Source of the DNA: Seohaeicola saemankumensis
GTDB lineage: Bacteria > Pseudomonadota > Alphaproteobacteria > Rhodobacterales > Rhodobacteraceae
Reading direction: 5' to 3'
DNA length: 64,000 nt
Assembly: GCF_021021435.1 (NCBI RefSeq)
Contig: NZ_JAINWI010000017.1
Location: 62,001 to 126,000 of the forward strand
Of the stretch, positions 42,908 to 52,333 are shown in pieces; within the stretch, counting starts at the first letter, position 1; every line of letters begins with the position of its first letter. The position numbers were made by a program, and so were the translations under genes. The notes under the pieces are model-generated. The model worked only from the letters and a program-made list of their open reading frames with translations. It had not been told where the DNA came from and made no database searches.

Positions 42908-44797
42908 ATGACAAAGCACGACCCCATCCTGCCGCAGGAAGTGGTGAACGGTGTGTCGCTGAATGCGACACCGGGACAACGCCCGCTGGCGATTGACGGC
43001 TGCACAACCCTGCCCGCCCTGTTCCAGTCAAGATGCGCCACTCAGGGCAGCAGGACCGCGCACCGCGAAAAGGATCTTGGTATCTGGAAGGCCTATAGCT
43101 GGAAAGACTACTGGGATCATGCCCGCTTGATCGGGTTGGGCCTCTTGCGGCTTGGCCTTGAACGCGGCCGTGTCGTGTCGATCCTGTCGGAAGACCGCAA
43201 GGAATGGCTTTATGCCGATATGGGTATCCAATGCGTCGGCGGTATTTCCTCTGGCGTCTATACCACCGACAGTGCCAGCCAGTTGGCGTATATCCTGACC
43301 GATAGCGACACGCAGTTCCTGATCGTCGAGAACGAAGAGCAACTTGACAAGTTTCTCGAAATCCCCGACGGCGCGCCGCGCGTGGAAAAGGTGATCATCC
43401 TCGAGGATGAGGGCCTGCATGATCTGGAAGGTGACCGATATATCTTTCTGCCCCAACTTTATGCGTTGGGTCGCCAACATCTGTCCGAGCATCCCAGTCT
43501 GTTCGAGGCCGAGATTGAGAAGACAAAGGCAGGTGATATCGCCCTTCTGATCTATACATCGGGTACAACCGGCGCACCCAAGGGTGCGATGCTGAGCCAC
43601 GAGAATATCATGGCAGCGGTCGAAGGGGGTATCCGCGCCCTGCCCACGGATTATAGCGCTGAACAGCTGTGTTTCCTGCCGCTATGTCATATTCTGGAGC
43701 GTGACAGCTCGATCTATTTTCCGCTGGCGGTCCGCTCGACCGTGAACTTTGCGGAAAGCCCCGAAACGGTATTCGACAACCTGCGTGAAGTCAGTCCGCA
43801 TGTCTTTACCGCCGTGCCGCGCGTCTGGGAAAAGGTCTATTCCCGCGTGACTGTTCTGTCGATGGAGGCCACAGGCTTTGGCAAGCTTGCGTTCAACGCC
43901 TCGCTCGGTGTCGGTATGAAACGCGCCGAATTGATGCAGGCCGGCAAACCAGTGCCGGTCATGACCAAGGCGGGCTATTGGCTGGCTGACAAGCTGGTGT
44001 TCCGCAACCTGCGCCAGATGCTGGGACTTGATCGCCTGCGGCAAGGAACATCGGGCGCGGCCCCGATCAGCCCCGCCCTGCTCAACTGGTACCGCGCCAT
44101 CGGTGTGCCGCTGCTGGAAGGCTACGGGATGACCGAAAACGCGGGTCTGGCCACAGTCAATTCCGAAGACGCGAACCGCCCCGGTTCGGTCGGGCGCGCT
44201 GTGCCCGGCGTCAAGCTGCGGATCGCCGAGGATGGCGAGGTCCAGACCTACGGCCTGAACAACTTCATGGGCTACTGGCGCAATAACGAGAAAACCGCCG
44301 AGACCTATACAGATGACGGCTGGTTGCGGACAGGCGATATCGGCAGCATCGACAAGGACGGATTCCTGACGATCACAGGCCGACTGAAAGACATCATCAT
44401 CACAGCGGGCGGAAAGAATATTACCCCCGCCGAGTTGGAAAGCCGGCTGAAATTCAGCCACTATATCTCGGATGCCGTGGTGATCGGCGACAAACGCAAA
44501 TTCCTGACCTGCCTGATCATGATAGATCAGGAAAACGTCGAGAAATACGCGCAGGACAACAAGGTGCCGTTCTCGGATTTCGCCTCGCTCTGCCGCGCGG
44601 AACCGGTGGTAGACCTGATCCGCGCCGAGGTCGATCAGGTCAACAAGGAATTCGCCCGCGTTGAACAGATCAAGGATTTCCGCCTGATCGACGTTCTGCT
44701 GACGGCGGAAGACGAAGAGCTGACGGCAACGATGAAACTGCGCCGCAGCTTTGTCGAGAAACGCCACAAGGCGCTGATTGACGACATGTATAAATAA
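42908..44797 (+). CDS. AMP-dependent acyl-CoA synthetase (long-chain/FadD15-like)
   Basis: A 629-residue adenylate-forming ligase. LIYTSGTTGAPKGAMLSH is the ATP loop; GYGMTENAGLATVN, WLRTGDIG and GRLKDIIITAGGKNITP are the later motifs. It activates a carboxylic acid as CoA thioester. Start ATG 42908 lies four bases after livF. Genes for this ligase within a Liv-type transporter operon are common near aromatic acid clusters, so it may activate the imported acid rather than a long-chain fat. Confidence 0.88.
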   Translation: MTKHDPILPQEVVNGVSLNATPGQRPLAIDGCTTLPALFQSRCATQGSRTAHREKDLGIWKAYSWKDYWDHARLIGLGLLRLGLERGRVVSILSEDRKEWLYADMGIQCVGGISSGVYTTDSASQLAYILTDSDTQFLIVENEEQLDKFLEIPDGAPRVEKVIILEDEGLHDLEGDRYIFLPQLYALGRQHLSEHPSLFEAEIEKTKAGDIALLIYTSGTTGAPKGAMLSHENIMAAVEGGIRALPTDYSAEQLCFLPLCHILERDSSIYFPLAVRSTVNFAESPETVFDNLREVSPHVFTAVPRVWEKVYSRVTVLSMEATGFGKLAFNASLGVGMKRAELMQAGKPVPVMTKAGYWLADKLVFRNLRQMLGLDRLRQGTSGAAPISPALLNWYRAIGVPLLEGYGMTENAGLATVNSEDANRPGSVGRAVPGVKLRIAEDGEVQTYGLNNFMGYWRNNEKTAETYTDDGWLRTGDIGSIDKDGFLTITGRLKDIIITAGGKNITPAELESRLKFSHYISDAVVIGDKRKFLTCLIMIDQENVEKYAQDNKVPFSDFASLCRAEPVVDLIRAEVDQVNKEFARVEQIKDFRLIDVLLTAEDEELTATMKLRRSFVEKRHKALIDDMYK

Positions 44798-44834
44798 GCC
44801 TCAATATCGGGGTGTTTCTGGGAGGAGACCAAAC

Positions 44835-45995
44835 ATGAGTAAAGTGATCAAATCGCTGTTCGCCGGTGCCGTGGCACTGGGAATGGCCCAAGCCGCTGTC
44901 GCGCAGACGCAGGGCGTCAGCGATACAGAAGTTGTAATCGGATCGGTCAACGATCTGTCCGGAATTTTCGCCGCTGTGGGTGTGCCTGCAATCAACGGTG
45001 CAAACCTCAAGTTCGACGAGGTGAACGCGGCAGGCGGCGTACATGGCCGCCAGATCCGTTTCGTTGTCGAGGATCACCAGTACCAGCTGCCGCGCTCGAC
45101 ACAGGCCTATAACAAGCTGATCAACCGCGATCAGGTATTCGCCAATATCCTGAGCCTCGGCACACCGCACAACCTTGCGGGCTTCCAGTTGATGGACCCC
45201 AAGGGTGTTTTCAACATCAACCCGCTGACTGCCGCGCGCGAGATGCTGCAGGAACCAGTGGAAAACAAGTTCACCGGCTTTTCCAGCTACTATGACCAGA
45301 CAGTCGCTGGCATGCGCTATCTGGCCAATGAATATGGCCTGACCAAGGTTTGCACCATGTATCTGCCGACCGATTTCGGTCTGGAAATCTCTGAAGCGAC
45401 CAAGGAAGAGGCCGAAAGCTTGGGCATGACTTTCGTGTCGGAAACCACGCACAAGCCGGATGAGCAGGATTTCGTCGGCGCCGTGCAGAAACTGCGCTCC
45501 GATGGCTGCGAGGTTGTGACGATGGCGCTGGGTGTCCGTGCGGGCATCACCATCGTGGGCACCGCAAAGCAGCTTGGCTGGACCGATGTGAAGTTTCTGG
45601 CAACTTCTGCAGGCTTCCTTGAAGCCGTAGCCGCAGTACCGGGTGGCGTGACTGATGGACTTTATGCCGCTGCTGGCTGGGTCGATCTTCAGGCGCGTCG
45701 TGAGGATGAAGCCCCCGCCGCGTTCATCGCGGAATATGAAGAGGCTTTCGGTCAGCCTGCAACCGGCTTTGCGATGCTGGGCTATAACGCGGCTGAAACC
45801 GTGGTGATGGCACTGGAAGCTGCCGGTCCCGATCTGACGCGAGAAAGCTTCCTCGCGGCTATGGAAAGCATGGATTATTACAGCGACCTGCTGGACACCC
45901 AGATCAAGTACACGCCTGACAACCATCAGGGTGCCAACGACATCACGATCTCTGTGGTAGAAAACGGCTTCTGGAAACTGGTGGGCCGCGAGTAA
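44835..45995 (+). CDS. Periplasmic substrate-binding protein (Liv type)
   Basis: A 386-residue binding protein. Residues 1-23 form a Sec signal peptide (KSLFAGAVALGMAQAAVAQT) with AxA cleavage. The mature part is a type I periplasmic-binding fold (VVIGSVNDLSGIFAAVG, NLKFDEVNAAGGVHGRQI, YDQTVAGMRYLA). It supplies substrate to LivHMGF just upstream. It lacks the HADVLA-type residues I would want for a firm Leu assignment. A strong terminator follows. Confidence 0.9.
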   Translation: MSKVIKSLFAGAVALGMAQAAVAQTQGVSDTEVVIGSVNDLSGIFAAVGVPAINGANLKFDEVNAAGGVHGRQIRFVVEDHQYQLPRSTQAYNKLINRDQVFANILSLGTPHNLAGFQLMDPKGVFNINPLTAAREMLQEPVENKFTGFSSYYDQTVAGMRYLANEYGLTKVCTMYLPTDFGLEISEATKEEAESLGMTFVSETTHKPDEQDFVGAVQKLRSDGCEVVTMALGVRAGITIVGTAKQLGWTDVKFLATSAGFLEAVAAVPGGVTDGLYAAAGWVDLQARREDEAPAAFIAEYEEAFGQPATGFAMLGYNAAETVVMALEAAGPDLTRESFLAAMESMDYYSDLLDTQIKYTPDNHQGANDITISVVENGFWKLVGRE

Positions 45996-46017
45996 GCAGA
46001 TTTCTTTAAGAGATCAA

Positions 46018-46043
46018 AAAAGGGGCGCTTCGGCGCCCCTTTT
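46018..46043. terminator. Bidirectional rho-independent terminator
   Basis: Stem AAAAGGGGCGC / GCGCCCCTTTT with a TTCG loop. It lies between the binding-protein gene and the convergent amidohydrolase gene and can serve both. Confidence 0.94.
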
Positions 46044-46058
46044 GCATAGCTGGCCGGT

Positions 46059-47324
46059 TCATGCGAACAGATCGTCCAGTTCGGCGTAATCCGGCAGGGT
46101 CCGGTCAATCTGACGCCCTCCGCGCAGAACGATCCGGTCTGCTTGCGGGCGCGAGAAAAGCTCGGACCAGTCGCGCGCACGTGTGATCACCAGATCGGCA
46201 GGAGCGCCGGGGGCCAAGGACGGCGCAGCAAAGCCGCAGGCGCGCGCGGGATTGCCCAGAAAAGCCTGAACCCAATCTGGATCGGAATGATCCAGATGTC
46301 CGATCCGCGTCGCCTCGCGCATTACCTCCAGCATGTCGAGATCGCCGTATGCATAGAACGGGTCACGGGTATTGTCCGAGGCGAAGCTGACATTGATCCC
46401 GCGCGCCTTCATCTCGTGCACCACGGTCAACCCGCGCCAGCGCGGGGTGCGCCCTGCTTGGCGCGCTTGCAGATACAGATTGCACATCGGCAGCGAGACA
46501 ATGTTAAGCCCCGCCTGCGCCACCAGATCCAGCGTTCGGTCACAGTCGGCATTGTCCTGCATCGCCAGCGAACAGCAATGCCCGACGGTCACAGGCGCGT
46601 CAAAGCCGGTCTCGATCACTGTTTCCGCGATCATCCGCAGGGTGGCTGCATCAGGATCGCCGGTTTCGTCGGCATGGAAGTCAACCTCCAACCCGCGCTC
46701 CATTGCAATGCGGAAAAAGGCCAGCAGACGCGCGCGGATGTCCGGCACAGGATAGGTAACCATGCCCAGCACACCGCCGGCCTGCGCGACAATATCGGCA
46801 GTTTTCAGGAAATCGCCTGCCATATCGACCTTGTCCACGCCCACAAGACAGGAGGCTTGCAGCGCGATACGGCCAGCCCATTCCGCGCGCATCTCGCGGA
46901 AAATCGGCCAACTTATGCTGTCTTGGGGTGCAATGCTGTCCAGATGGGTGCGGATCGCTGTGGTCCCATGGGCATAAGCGCAGCGCAGGGCGAAATCCAT
47001 CCGGCGGCGTACATCCAGCGCAGTCCAGTTCGCCATGCGATCATCGCTGACTGTTGTCAGCGCGCCCATGAAACTACCATCGGGATTAGCGGCGCGCGGC
47101 CAGATATGGCCCTTGTCCAAATGGGTGTGCATGTCAGTGAAGCCGGGAAAGACCATCGCACACCCCATATCCACGCGCACATCGCCCGGACCCTCCACGA
47201 TCCTGCCATCCGCGATAGTCACACCGGTGCGCACCAACCCACCGACCTGTCCGATCAGGCAGGCGGGCACGGTCAGGTTCTCAAGGCGCAGACGGGTGGC
47301 CTGCGGCAATGTCTTGAAGTCCAT
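46059..47324 (-). CDS. Cytosine deaminase-like amidohydrolase
   Basis: A 421-residue amidohydrolase. Metal and catalytic motifs are FTDMHTHLDKGH (HxH), DFHADETGDPDA (His, Glu), TVGHCCSLAM and SFASDNTRDPFYAYG (Asp). These fit the CodA branch, which deaminates cytosine, isoguanine or related rings. It starts 12 bases after the permease gene and is last in an operon with an NMT1-type importer. The substrate may be a modified pyrimidine. Confidence 0.87.
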   Translation of the reverse strand: MDFKTLPQATRLRLENLTVPACLIGQVGGLVRTGVTIADGRIVEGPGDVRVDMGCAMVFPGFTDMHTHLDKGHIWPRAANPDGSFMGALTTVSDDRMANWTALDVRRRMDFALRCAYAHGTTAIRTHLDSIAPQDSISWPIFREMRAEWAGRIALQASCLVGVDKVDMAGDFLKTADIVAQAGGVLGMVTYPVPDIRARLLAFFRIAMERGLEVDFHADETGDPDAATLRMIAETVIETGFDAPVTVGHCCSLAMQDNADCDRTLDLVAQAGLNIVSLPMCNLYLQARQAGRTPRWRGLTVVHEMKARGINVSFASDNTRDPFYAYGDLDMLEVMREATRIGHLDHSDPDWVQAFLGNPARACGFAAPSLAPGAPADLVITRARDWSELFSRPQADRIVLRGGRQIDRTLPDYAELDDLFA

Positions 47325-47336
47325 GAAATTCCCCGT

Positions 47337-48221
47337 TCAGGTTTCGCGTTTGATTGCACTCTCGTGCCATTTGCGCAGCAGCATATGGCTCAGGAACGAC
47401 AGACCGGCAAAGATCACAACCCCTGTGACCGCAATCAGCAACAATGCCGCGAACATTCGCGGGATGTTCAGGCGGTACCCCGCCTCGAGGATACGGAAGG
47501 CAAGGCCCGATCCGATCCCGCCTGTGCCTGCCACATACTCGGCCACCACCGCCCCGATCAGCGCCAGTCCTCCGGCAATACGCAAGCCGCCCAGAAAATA
47601 CGGCAAGGCTGAGGGCAGGCGCAGGTAGCGCAGGGTTTGCCAGCGTGTTGCGCCATAAATGCGGAACAGATCGCGCAGGTTATGATCCGCCGAATTCAGG
47701 CCCAGCGTCGTGTTGGACAGAACCGGAAAGAACGCGACCAGCCATGCACACATCAGCAAGCCTGCCGTACGGTTGTCGACATAGATGAAGATCAGCGGCG
47801 CGATCGCCACGATCGGCGTCACCTGAAGGATCACCGCATAGGGATAGAACGACATCTCGACCAGTCGTGACTGGGTGAACAGCACCGCCAGCCCTACCCC
47901 GCCGATCACCGCAACCGCCAGCGCCATCATGGTGATCTGCAGCGTCACCAGAAGCGCGTCCAGCAACATCGCCCAATCCTGCAGCAATGTTGTCCAGACA
48001 AGGCCGGGACCGGGCAGGATGTAGTGGGGAATGTTGTTCCACACGACCAGCCTGTCCCAGCCGATGATTGTCAGGATCAGGACCGCCAAGGGCAGCATCC
48101 AGCGCCCGATCCTGTCAAAACGTTGCAGCCGCAAGCGGCGCAGGTCTTCGGCGTCCAGAGCAACGGTGTCGGCCCGTTCCTTGACCACGGGTTTTGCGGC
48201 CTGTGTCTCGGTCATACTCAT
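47337..48221 (-). CDS. ABC transporter permease (SsuC/ThiX type)
   Basis: A 294-residue permease of the nitrate/sulfonate/thiamine-precursor class with six helices. The EAA loop reads FRIYGATRWQTLRYLRLPSALP, shortened here, and LGGLRIAGGLALIGAVVAE is a family segment. The N-terminal 45 residues are cytoplasmic. Start ATG 48221 overlaps the ATPase gene by four bases. Confidence 0.9.
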   Translation of the reverse strand: MSMTETQAAKPVVKERADTVALDAEDLRRLRLQRFDRIGRWMLPLAVLILTIIGWDRLVVWNNIPHYILPGPGLVWTTLLQDWAMLLDALLVTLQITMMALAVAVIGGVGLAVLFTQSRLVEMSFYPYAVILQVTPIVAIAPLIFIYVDNRTAGLLMCAWLVAFFPVLSNTTLGLNSADHNLRDLFRIYGATRWQTLRYLRLPSALPYFLGGLRIAGGLALIGAVVAEYVAGTGGIGSGLAFRILEAGYRLNIPRMFAALLLIAVTGVVIFAGLSFLSHMLLRKWHESAIKRET

Positions 48222-49006
48222 ACCGGCTCTCCCATGGCTTCGTGCAGCGCTGAGGATGCCTCGCGGCACAGCGCTGCATATGCGGCGGATGTGCGGAAAT
48301 TTTCGTCACGCGGATAAGGGGCCGGCACCGTGACCTCGCGGATCACCCGACCGGGACGGGCGGCCATGACAACGATGCGATCAGACAGAAACACGGATTC
48401 GAACACCGAATGGGTCACGAAAATCACCGTGCAGCCAATCGCCTCTTTCAGCTTGAGAAGGTCATTGTTCAACCGGAAGCGGGTTATTTCGTCCAGCGCT
48501 GCAAAGGGCTCGTCCATCAGGATCAGGCGCGGTTTAGTGACCATGGCCCGCGCGATGGACACGCGCATTTTCATACCGCCCGACAATTCGCGGGGATAGG
48601 CGTTCTGGAACTTCTCAAGCCCCACCAGCTTGAGCGCCTCGAGAACCTCGTCACGGACGGCAGTATAAGGTTGGCCGCGCAAACGGAAGGGAAGCCAGAC
48701 ATTCTGTGCCACCGTCGCCCAAGGCATCAGCGTCGGTTCCTGAAATACCACTCCCAGATCGTTCTCGCCCTGCCCGCCTGCCCAGGCAATCTTGCCTCGG
48801 CTGGGATGGGAAAGGCCTGCAATCAGACGCAATGCAGTAGATTTGCCACAGCCCGAAGGCCCCAGAAGCGAGATGAAATCGCCATGATTGACCGTCAGGT
48901 TCATCGCCTTGAGGGCGACAACATCCCCGTTGAAGGTTTTGTCGACGTCGATCATTTCCAGCACAGGGGGGCGCTGGTCAAGGGATGGGCGTTCAGGTCT
49001 GCTCAT
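48218..49006 (-). CDS. ABC transporter ATP-binding protein (SsuB/ThiZ type)
   Basis: A 262-residue ATPase with Walker A GPSGCGKST, Q-loop VVFQEPTLMPW, signature LSGGMKMRVSIARA and Walker B LILMDEPFAALD. The sequence after FVTHSVFESVFLSDRIVVM is typical of this importer class. It energises the permease encoded downstream. Confidence 0.93.
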   Translation of the reverse strand: MSRPERPSLDQRPPVLEMIDVDKTFNGDVVALKAMNLTVNHGDFISLLGPSGCGKSTALRLIAGLSHPSRGKIAWAGGQGENDLGVVFQEPTLMPWATVAQNVWLPFRLRGQPYTAVRDEVLEALKLVGLEKFQNAYPRELSGGMKMRVSIARAMVTKPRLILMDEPFAALDEITRFRLNNDLLKLKEAIGCTVIFVTHSVFESVFLSDRIVVMAARPGRVIREVTVPAPYPRDENFRTSAAYAALCREASSALHEAMGEPV

Positions 49007-49066
49007 GGTGATCCTCTGGCGTGAAACGGCACGGGGCCAGCCTGTCGGCCAGCCCCTTTGAAGCGT

Positions 49067-50077
49067 TCAGTTCTTGGGACGAAGGTCCAGACCCAGCCCT
49101 TTACCCACGAATTCGGTGGTAAAGCTGGCTTTCCAGTCGATGCCATCCGCGATCACACCGGCATCCACCATCTTTGTGTAGAAATCTCCCACCTGTGCCT
49201 CGGTCATGACACCGATTCCCATTTCCAGCGAGTCACCGGAATCGACGATGCCCATTTCGATCATTTTGCCGATTGCAAATTCGATCTTGTCCATCGTCAT
49301 GTCGGGGTTGGCAGCAAGGATCAGCTCTTTCGCACCGGCGTTGTCGCCATAGAGAAAGTTGTACCAACCCAGGATCGAACCTTCGACAAAGCACTTCACC
49401 GCATCCGGATTGGCCTCGAGAAAGGGCTGCATCACTTCGACCGTCGTCGCGTATGTCGAATAGCCCGCATCGGCGATCAGGAAAACATTAGGTGTAAAGC
49501 CTGCTTCCTTTTCAATCGCATAGGGTTCGGACGACAAGAAGCCCTGCATGCCCTTGCGCTTGTCGGCAAGGAAGGGTGCGGGGTTAAAGGTATAAGGTTC
49601 GCGCTGGTCTGACGTGAAGCCATGCGCTGCAATCATCCACTGGTAGTAGGAGGTGAAACCATTATCGCCGATCAGTAGCGTCAGGTCTTTCAACTCTTCC
49701 CATGTGTCCGCCTCGCCAGGATGGGCGATGATGACTTGCGGGTGTTTCTGGAAGGTCGCCATAACCGATACGACGGGCACGTTTTCGGCCACAGCATTGA
49801 ACGCCTGCAGCATGTCACCGCCCATGTGGAACTGCATCCGGTCCGCCATCAGAAGCGCACGGTTGTTCACCTGCGGGCCGCCTGGCACGATCTCCACCTC
49901 AAGCCCGCAGGCTGCATAGGTTCCATCGGCAACCGACTGGTAGAAGCCGCCATGCTCGGCCTGTGCCAACCAATTCGTGCCAAAAGTGACCTTTTGCTGC
50001 GCCGAGGCCGGAACAGCCACAGCCGCCATTGCAAGACCGGCGAGCGTTCCCGCGATTGTTTTTCCTGTCAGTTTCAT
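49067..50077 (-). CDS. NMT1/THI5-like periplasmic binding protein
   Basis: A 336-residue binding protein. Residues 1-26 are a signal peptide (GTLAGLAMAAVAVPASAQQ). The mature part has VTFGTNWLAQAEHGGFYQSV, GLEVEIVPGGPQVNNRALL and SYYQWMIAAHGF, which fit the pyrimidine-precursor/THI5-like family. Start ATG 50077 follows AGGGAG; the open frame upstream has no signal-like sequence. First gene of the minus-strand importer-deaminase operon. Confidence 0.9.
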   Translation of the reverse strand: MKLTGKTIAGTLAGLAMAAVAVPASAQQKVTFGTNWLAQAEHGGFYQSVADGTYAACGLEVEIVPGGPQVNNRALLMADRMQFHMGGDMLQAFNAVAENVPVVSVMATFQKHPQVIIAHPGEADTWEELKDLTLLIGDNGFTSYYQWMIAAHGFTSDQREPYTFNPAPFLADKRKGMQGFLSSEPYAIEKEAGFTPNVFLIADAGYSTYATTVEVMQPFLEANPDAVKCFVEGSILGWYNFLYGDNAGAKELILAANPDMTMDKIEFAIGKMIEMGIVDSGDSLEMGIGVMTEAQVGDFYTKMVDAGVIADGIDWKASFTTEFVGKGLGLDLRPKN

Positions 50078-50348
50078 ACTGCGACTCCCTGTTGGGTCTG
50101 GTTTCTGTCCTTTGTCTAGGACCGCGCAGTCTTGCCCTGAAAGTGCGGCTGGAATTCTGGCGGTGGCTCTCTGGTCAGTTGCCGATTCATTGTGCAGCAG
50201 CAGCATTGACTGCCATTATTTTAAGCGGACTGGCAGGTTCGGCCGTAAATTCGGCGCGCTTCCAACGACCGCAAGATGCCATCCCCACAGGCATGATGGC
50301 AGAACCACGACAAAGGGCGTGCTGCCCGCTGTCGGAAAGGCAAGAGAT

Positions 50349-51755
50349 ATGACACCCAATGTGCAGGCCGCGCGCGATGCGCTGGCGCATCTGGAAATTG
50401 ATGAGAACCCAGCCGCGCTGAAATCCAAAAGCCGCGATTTCTTTTGGTATTCGCCGGTTCTGAAAACACGGTTGGACCATCTGGTGGGCGATTTCGTGGT
50501 CGCCCCAAAAACAGAGGCCGAAGTGATCGAGGTCCTCAAGACCTGCTATGCCCATGACGTGCCGGTCACAACGCGCGGCGCGGGCACAGGCAATTACGGG
50601 CAGGCGATGCCGCTGGCGGGGGGCTGCATCTTGCATATGAAGAACATGACAGCAGTCAAAGAGGTGCAGCCCGGACGCGTCATCGTGGAACCGGGTTGCC
50701 TGCTCAAGGATGTGGATGCCGCGACCAAGGCACATTCGGGGCAGGAATTGCGTATGTTCTCAAGCACATGGGCTACCGCGACCATCGGCGGCTTTGTTGC
50801 TGGCGGGTCGGGCGGTGTGGGGTCGGTCACATGGGGCAGTCTGCGTGATCTGGGCAATATCATCCGCCTGCGCGTCGTTACGATGGAAGCGGAACCCCGT
50901 ATTCTGGAATTCCGCGGCGAGGAACTGGCCCGCGTCAGCCATGCCTATGGCACCAATGGAATCATCACCGAGTTGGAGATGCCGCTGGCACCCGCCTATG
51001 ACTGGACAGGGCTGTTCGTTGCCTTCGACACATTCGAGACGGCCGCCACTTATGCCGAGGAGATCGCCAATCAGGACGGTATCCTTGTCAAACTGGTAAC
51101 CGTTTTCGAGAACCCAATCCCGCAGGCCTATTTCCAGCGTGTGAAGCCCTATATCGGCGAAGGCCAGCATATGGTCGGCCTGATGGTCGCACCGCATAGC
51201 ATGGACGGTTTCAACACCTTCACCGCGCGTCGCACAGGGGCGCAGATCATCTATCGCTCGGACAATGACACGTGGGAAAAAGGTCCGGGGGCTGTCTTTG
51301 AATACGGATGGAACCATACGACACTGCGTGCGCTCAAGGTCGATCCGTCGATCACCTATCTGCAGGTGCGCTACGGCTATCCTGACCATCAGGCGAAGGT
51401 CGCCGCGATCCGCAAGGCGTTGGGCGCGGAGGGCGAGGTGCTGCAGCATCTGGAAGTGCTGCGCGAGAACGGCAAGGTGATGTTCGCCGGCCTGAGCCTT
51501 GTGAAATTCACAACCGAGGAGCGGCTGAACGAGATCGTGAAAATCCATGAAGATCTTGGCTGCATGATCTTCAACCCGCACCGCTATACACTGGAGGAAG
51601 GCGGGCGGCAGACCGTCGATGACCGCCAGTTGAATTTCAAGCGTGAGGCCGATCCCAAGGGACTCTTGAACCCCGGCAAGATGATCGCTTGGGACGATCC
51701 CGGTTTCAAATTCGAAAGCGTCTATCAATACCCAAGGATGCGGGCCGCCGAATGA
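50349..51755 (+). CDS. FAD-binding oxidoreductase (GlcD/VAO fold)
   Basis: A 468-residue flavoprotein of the vanillyl-alcohol-oxidase fold. The FAD pyrophosphate loop is TTRGAGTGNYGQAMPLAGG and a second cofactor contact is ATIGGFVAGGSGGVGSVTWG. The C-terminal LKVDPSITYLQVRYGYPDHQ part should form the substrate cap; it ends GLLNPGKMIAW as usual. It heads a five-gene operon with overlapping genes. The substrate is likely a 2-hydroxy acid or an N-heterocycle-derived compound. Confidence 0.87.
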   Translation: MTPNVQAARDALAHLEIDENPAALKSKSRDFFWYSPVLKTRLDHLVGDFVVAPKTEAEVIEVLKTCYAHDVPVTTRGAGTGNYGQAMPLAGGCILHMKNMTAVKEVQPGRVIVEPGCLLKDVDAATKAHSGQELRMFSSTWATATIGGFVAGGSGGVGSVTWGSLRDLGNIIRLRVVTMEAEPRILEFRGEELARVSHAYGTNGIITELEMPLAPAYDWTGLFVAFDTFETAATYAEEIANQDGILVKLVTVFENPIPQAYFQRVKPYIGEGQHMVGLMVAPHSMDGFNTFTARRTGAQIIYRSDNDTWEKGPGAVFEYGWNHTTLRALKVDPSITYLQVRYGYPDHQAKVAAIRKALGAEGEVLQHLEVLRENGKVMFAGLSLVKFTTEERLNEIVKIHEDLGCMIFNPHRYTLEEGGRQTVDDRQLNFKREADPKGLLNPGKMIAWDDPGFKFESVYQYPRMRAAE

Positions 51756-52333
51756 GCCGCGCACTGGTGCTATTTGCGCATCCCTGTGCCGAGAGTTTCT
51801 CGGCCAGTCTGCACAAAACCGTGGTGGACACGCTGTCTGCACAGGGATGGGATGTAGATGATTGCGATCTGAATGCCGAAGGTTTCAACCCTGTGCTGAC
51901 GGAATCAGAACGGCGCGGCTATCACGAGGTAGGCCCGAACCTTGCCTCCGTGGCGGATTACGTGGAGCGACTGCGCGCGGCGCAGGCACTGGTGCTGGTC
52001 TTCCCGGTGTGGAATTTCGGCTATCCCGCGATTCTCAAGGGTTTCTTTGACCGCGTCTTTCTGCCGGGAGTGTCGTTCCGGCTGGAAGATGGCAAAGTGC
52101 GCCCCAATCTGACGCATATCCGCAAGCTTGCGGCAGTAACCACCTATGGCGGCACGCGGATGCGGGCTTTGCTGGCAGGCGATCCGCCGCGTCATGTGGT
52201 CAAACGCGCGGTCTGGCATGTGACGCGGCCCGACAAACTGCGCTATCTGGCGCTCTATGACATGAACCGCGCTACCGATACGCAGCTTTCCGCGTTTCAG
52301 GCGCGCGTCGAACAGGAAATGAAGGTCTTTTGA
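51752..52333 (+). CDS. NAD(P)H-dependent flavodoxin-fold oxidoreductase (copy 1)
   Basis: A 193-residue protein of the NQO/KefF-like flavodoxin fold. LVLFAHPCAESFSASLHK is the FMN phosphate loop; VFPVWNFGYPAILKGFFDRV is the conserved isoalloxazine-contact segment. It overlaps the FAD gene by four bases and abuts a second copy. Such enzymes reduce quinones or supply reduced flavin. Confidence 0.88.
   Translation: MSRALVLFAHPCAESFSASLHKTVVDTLSAQGWDVDDCDLNAEGFNPVLTESERRGYHEVGPNLASVADYVERLRAAQALVLVFPVWNFGYPAILKGFFDRVFLPGVSFRLEDGKVRPNLTHIRKLAAVTTYGGTRMRALLAGDPPRHVVKRAVWHVTRPDKLRYLALYDMNRATDTQLSAFQARVEQEMKVF

Noticed and set aside
46143-47612. A 489-codon open frame on the plus strand
   Set aside because: It is antisense to the cytosine-deaminase-like gene, whose metal motifs are intact on the minus strand.
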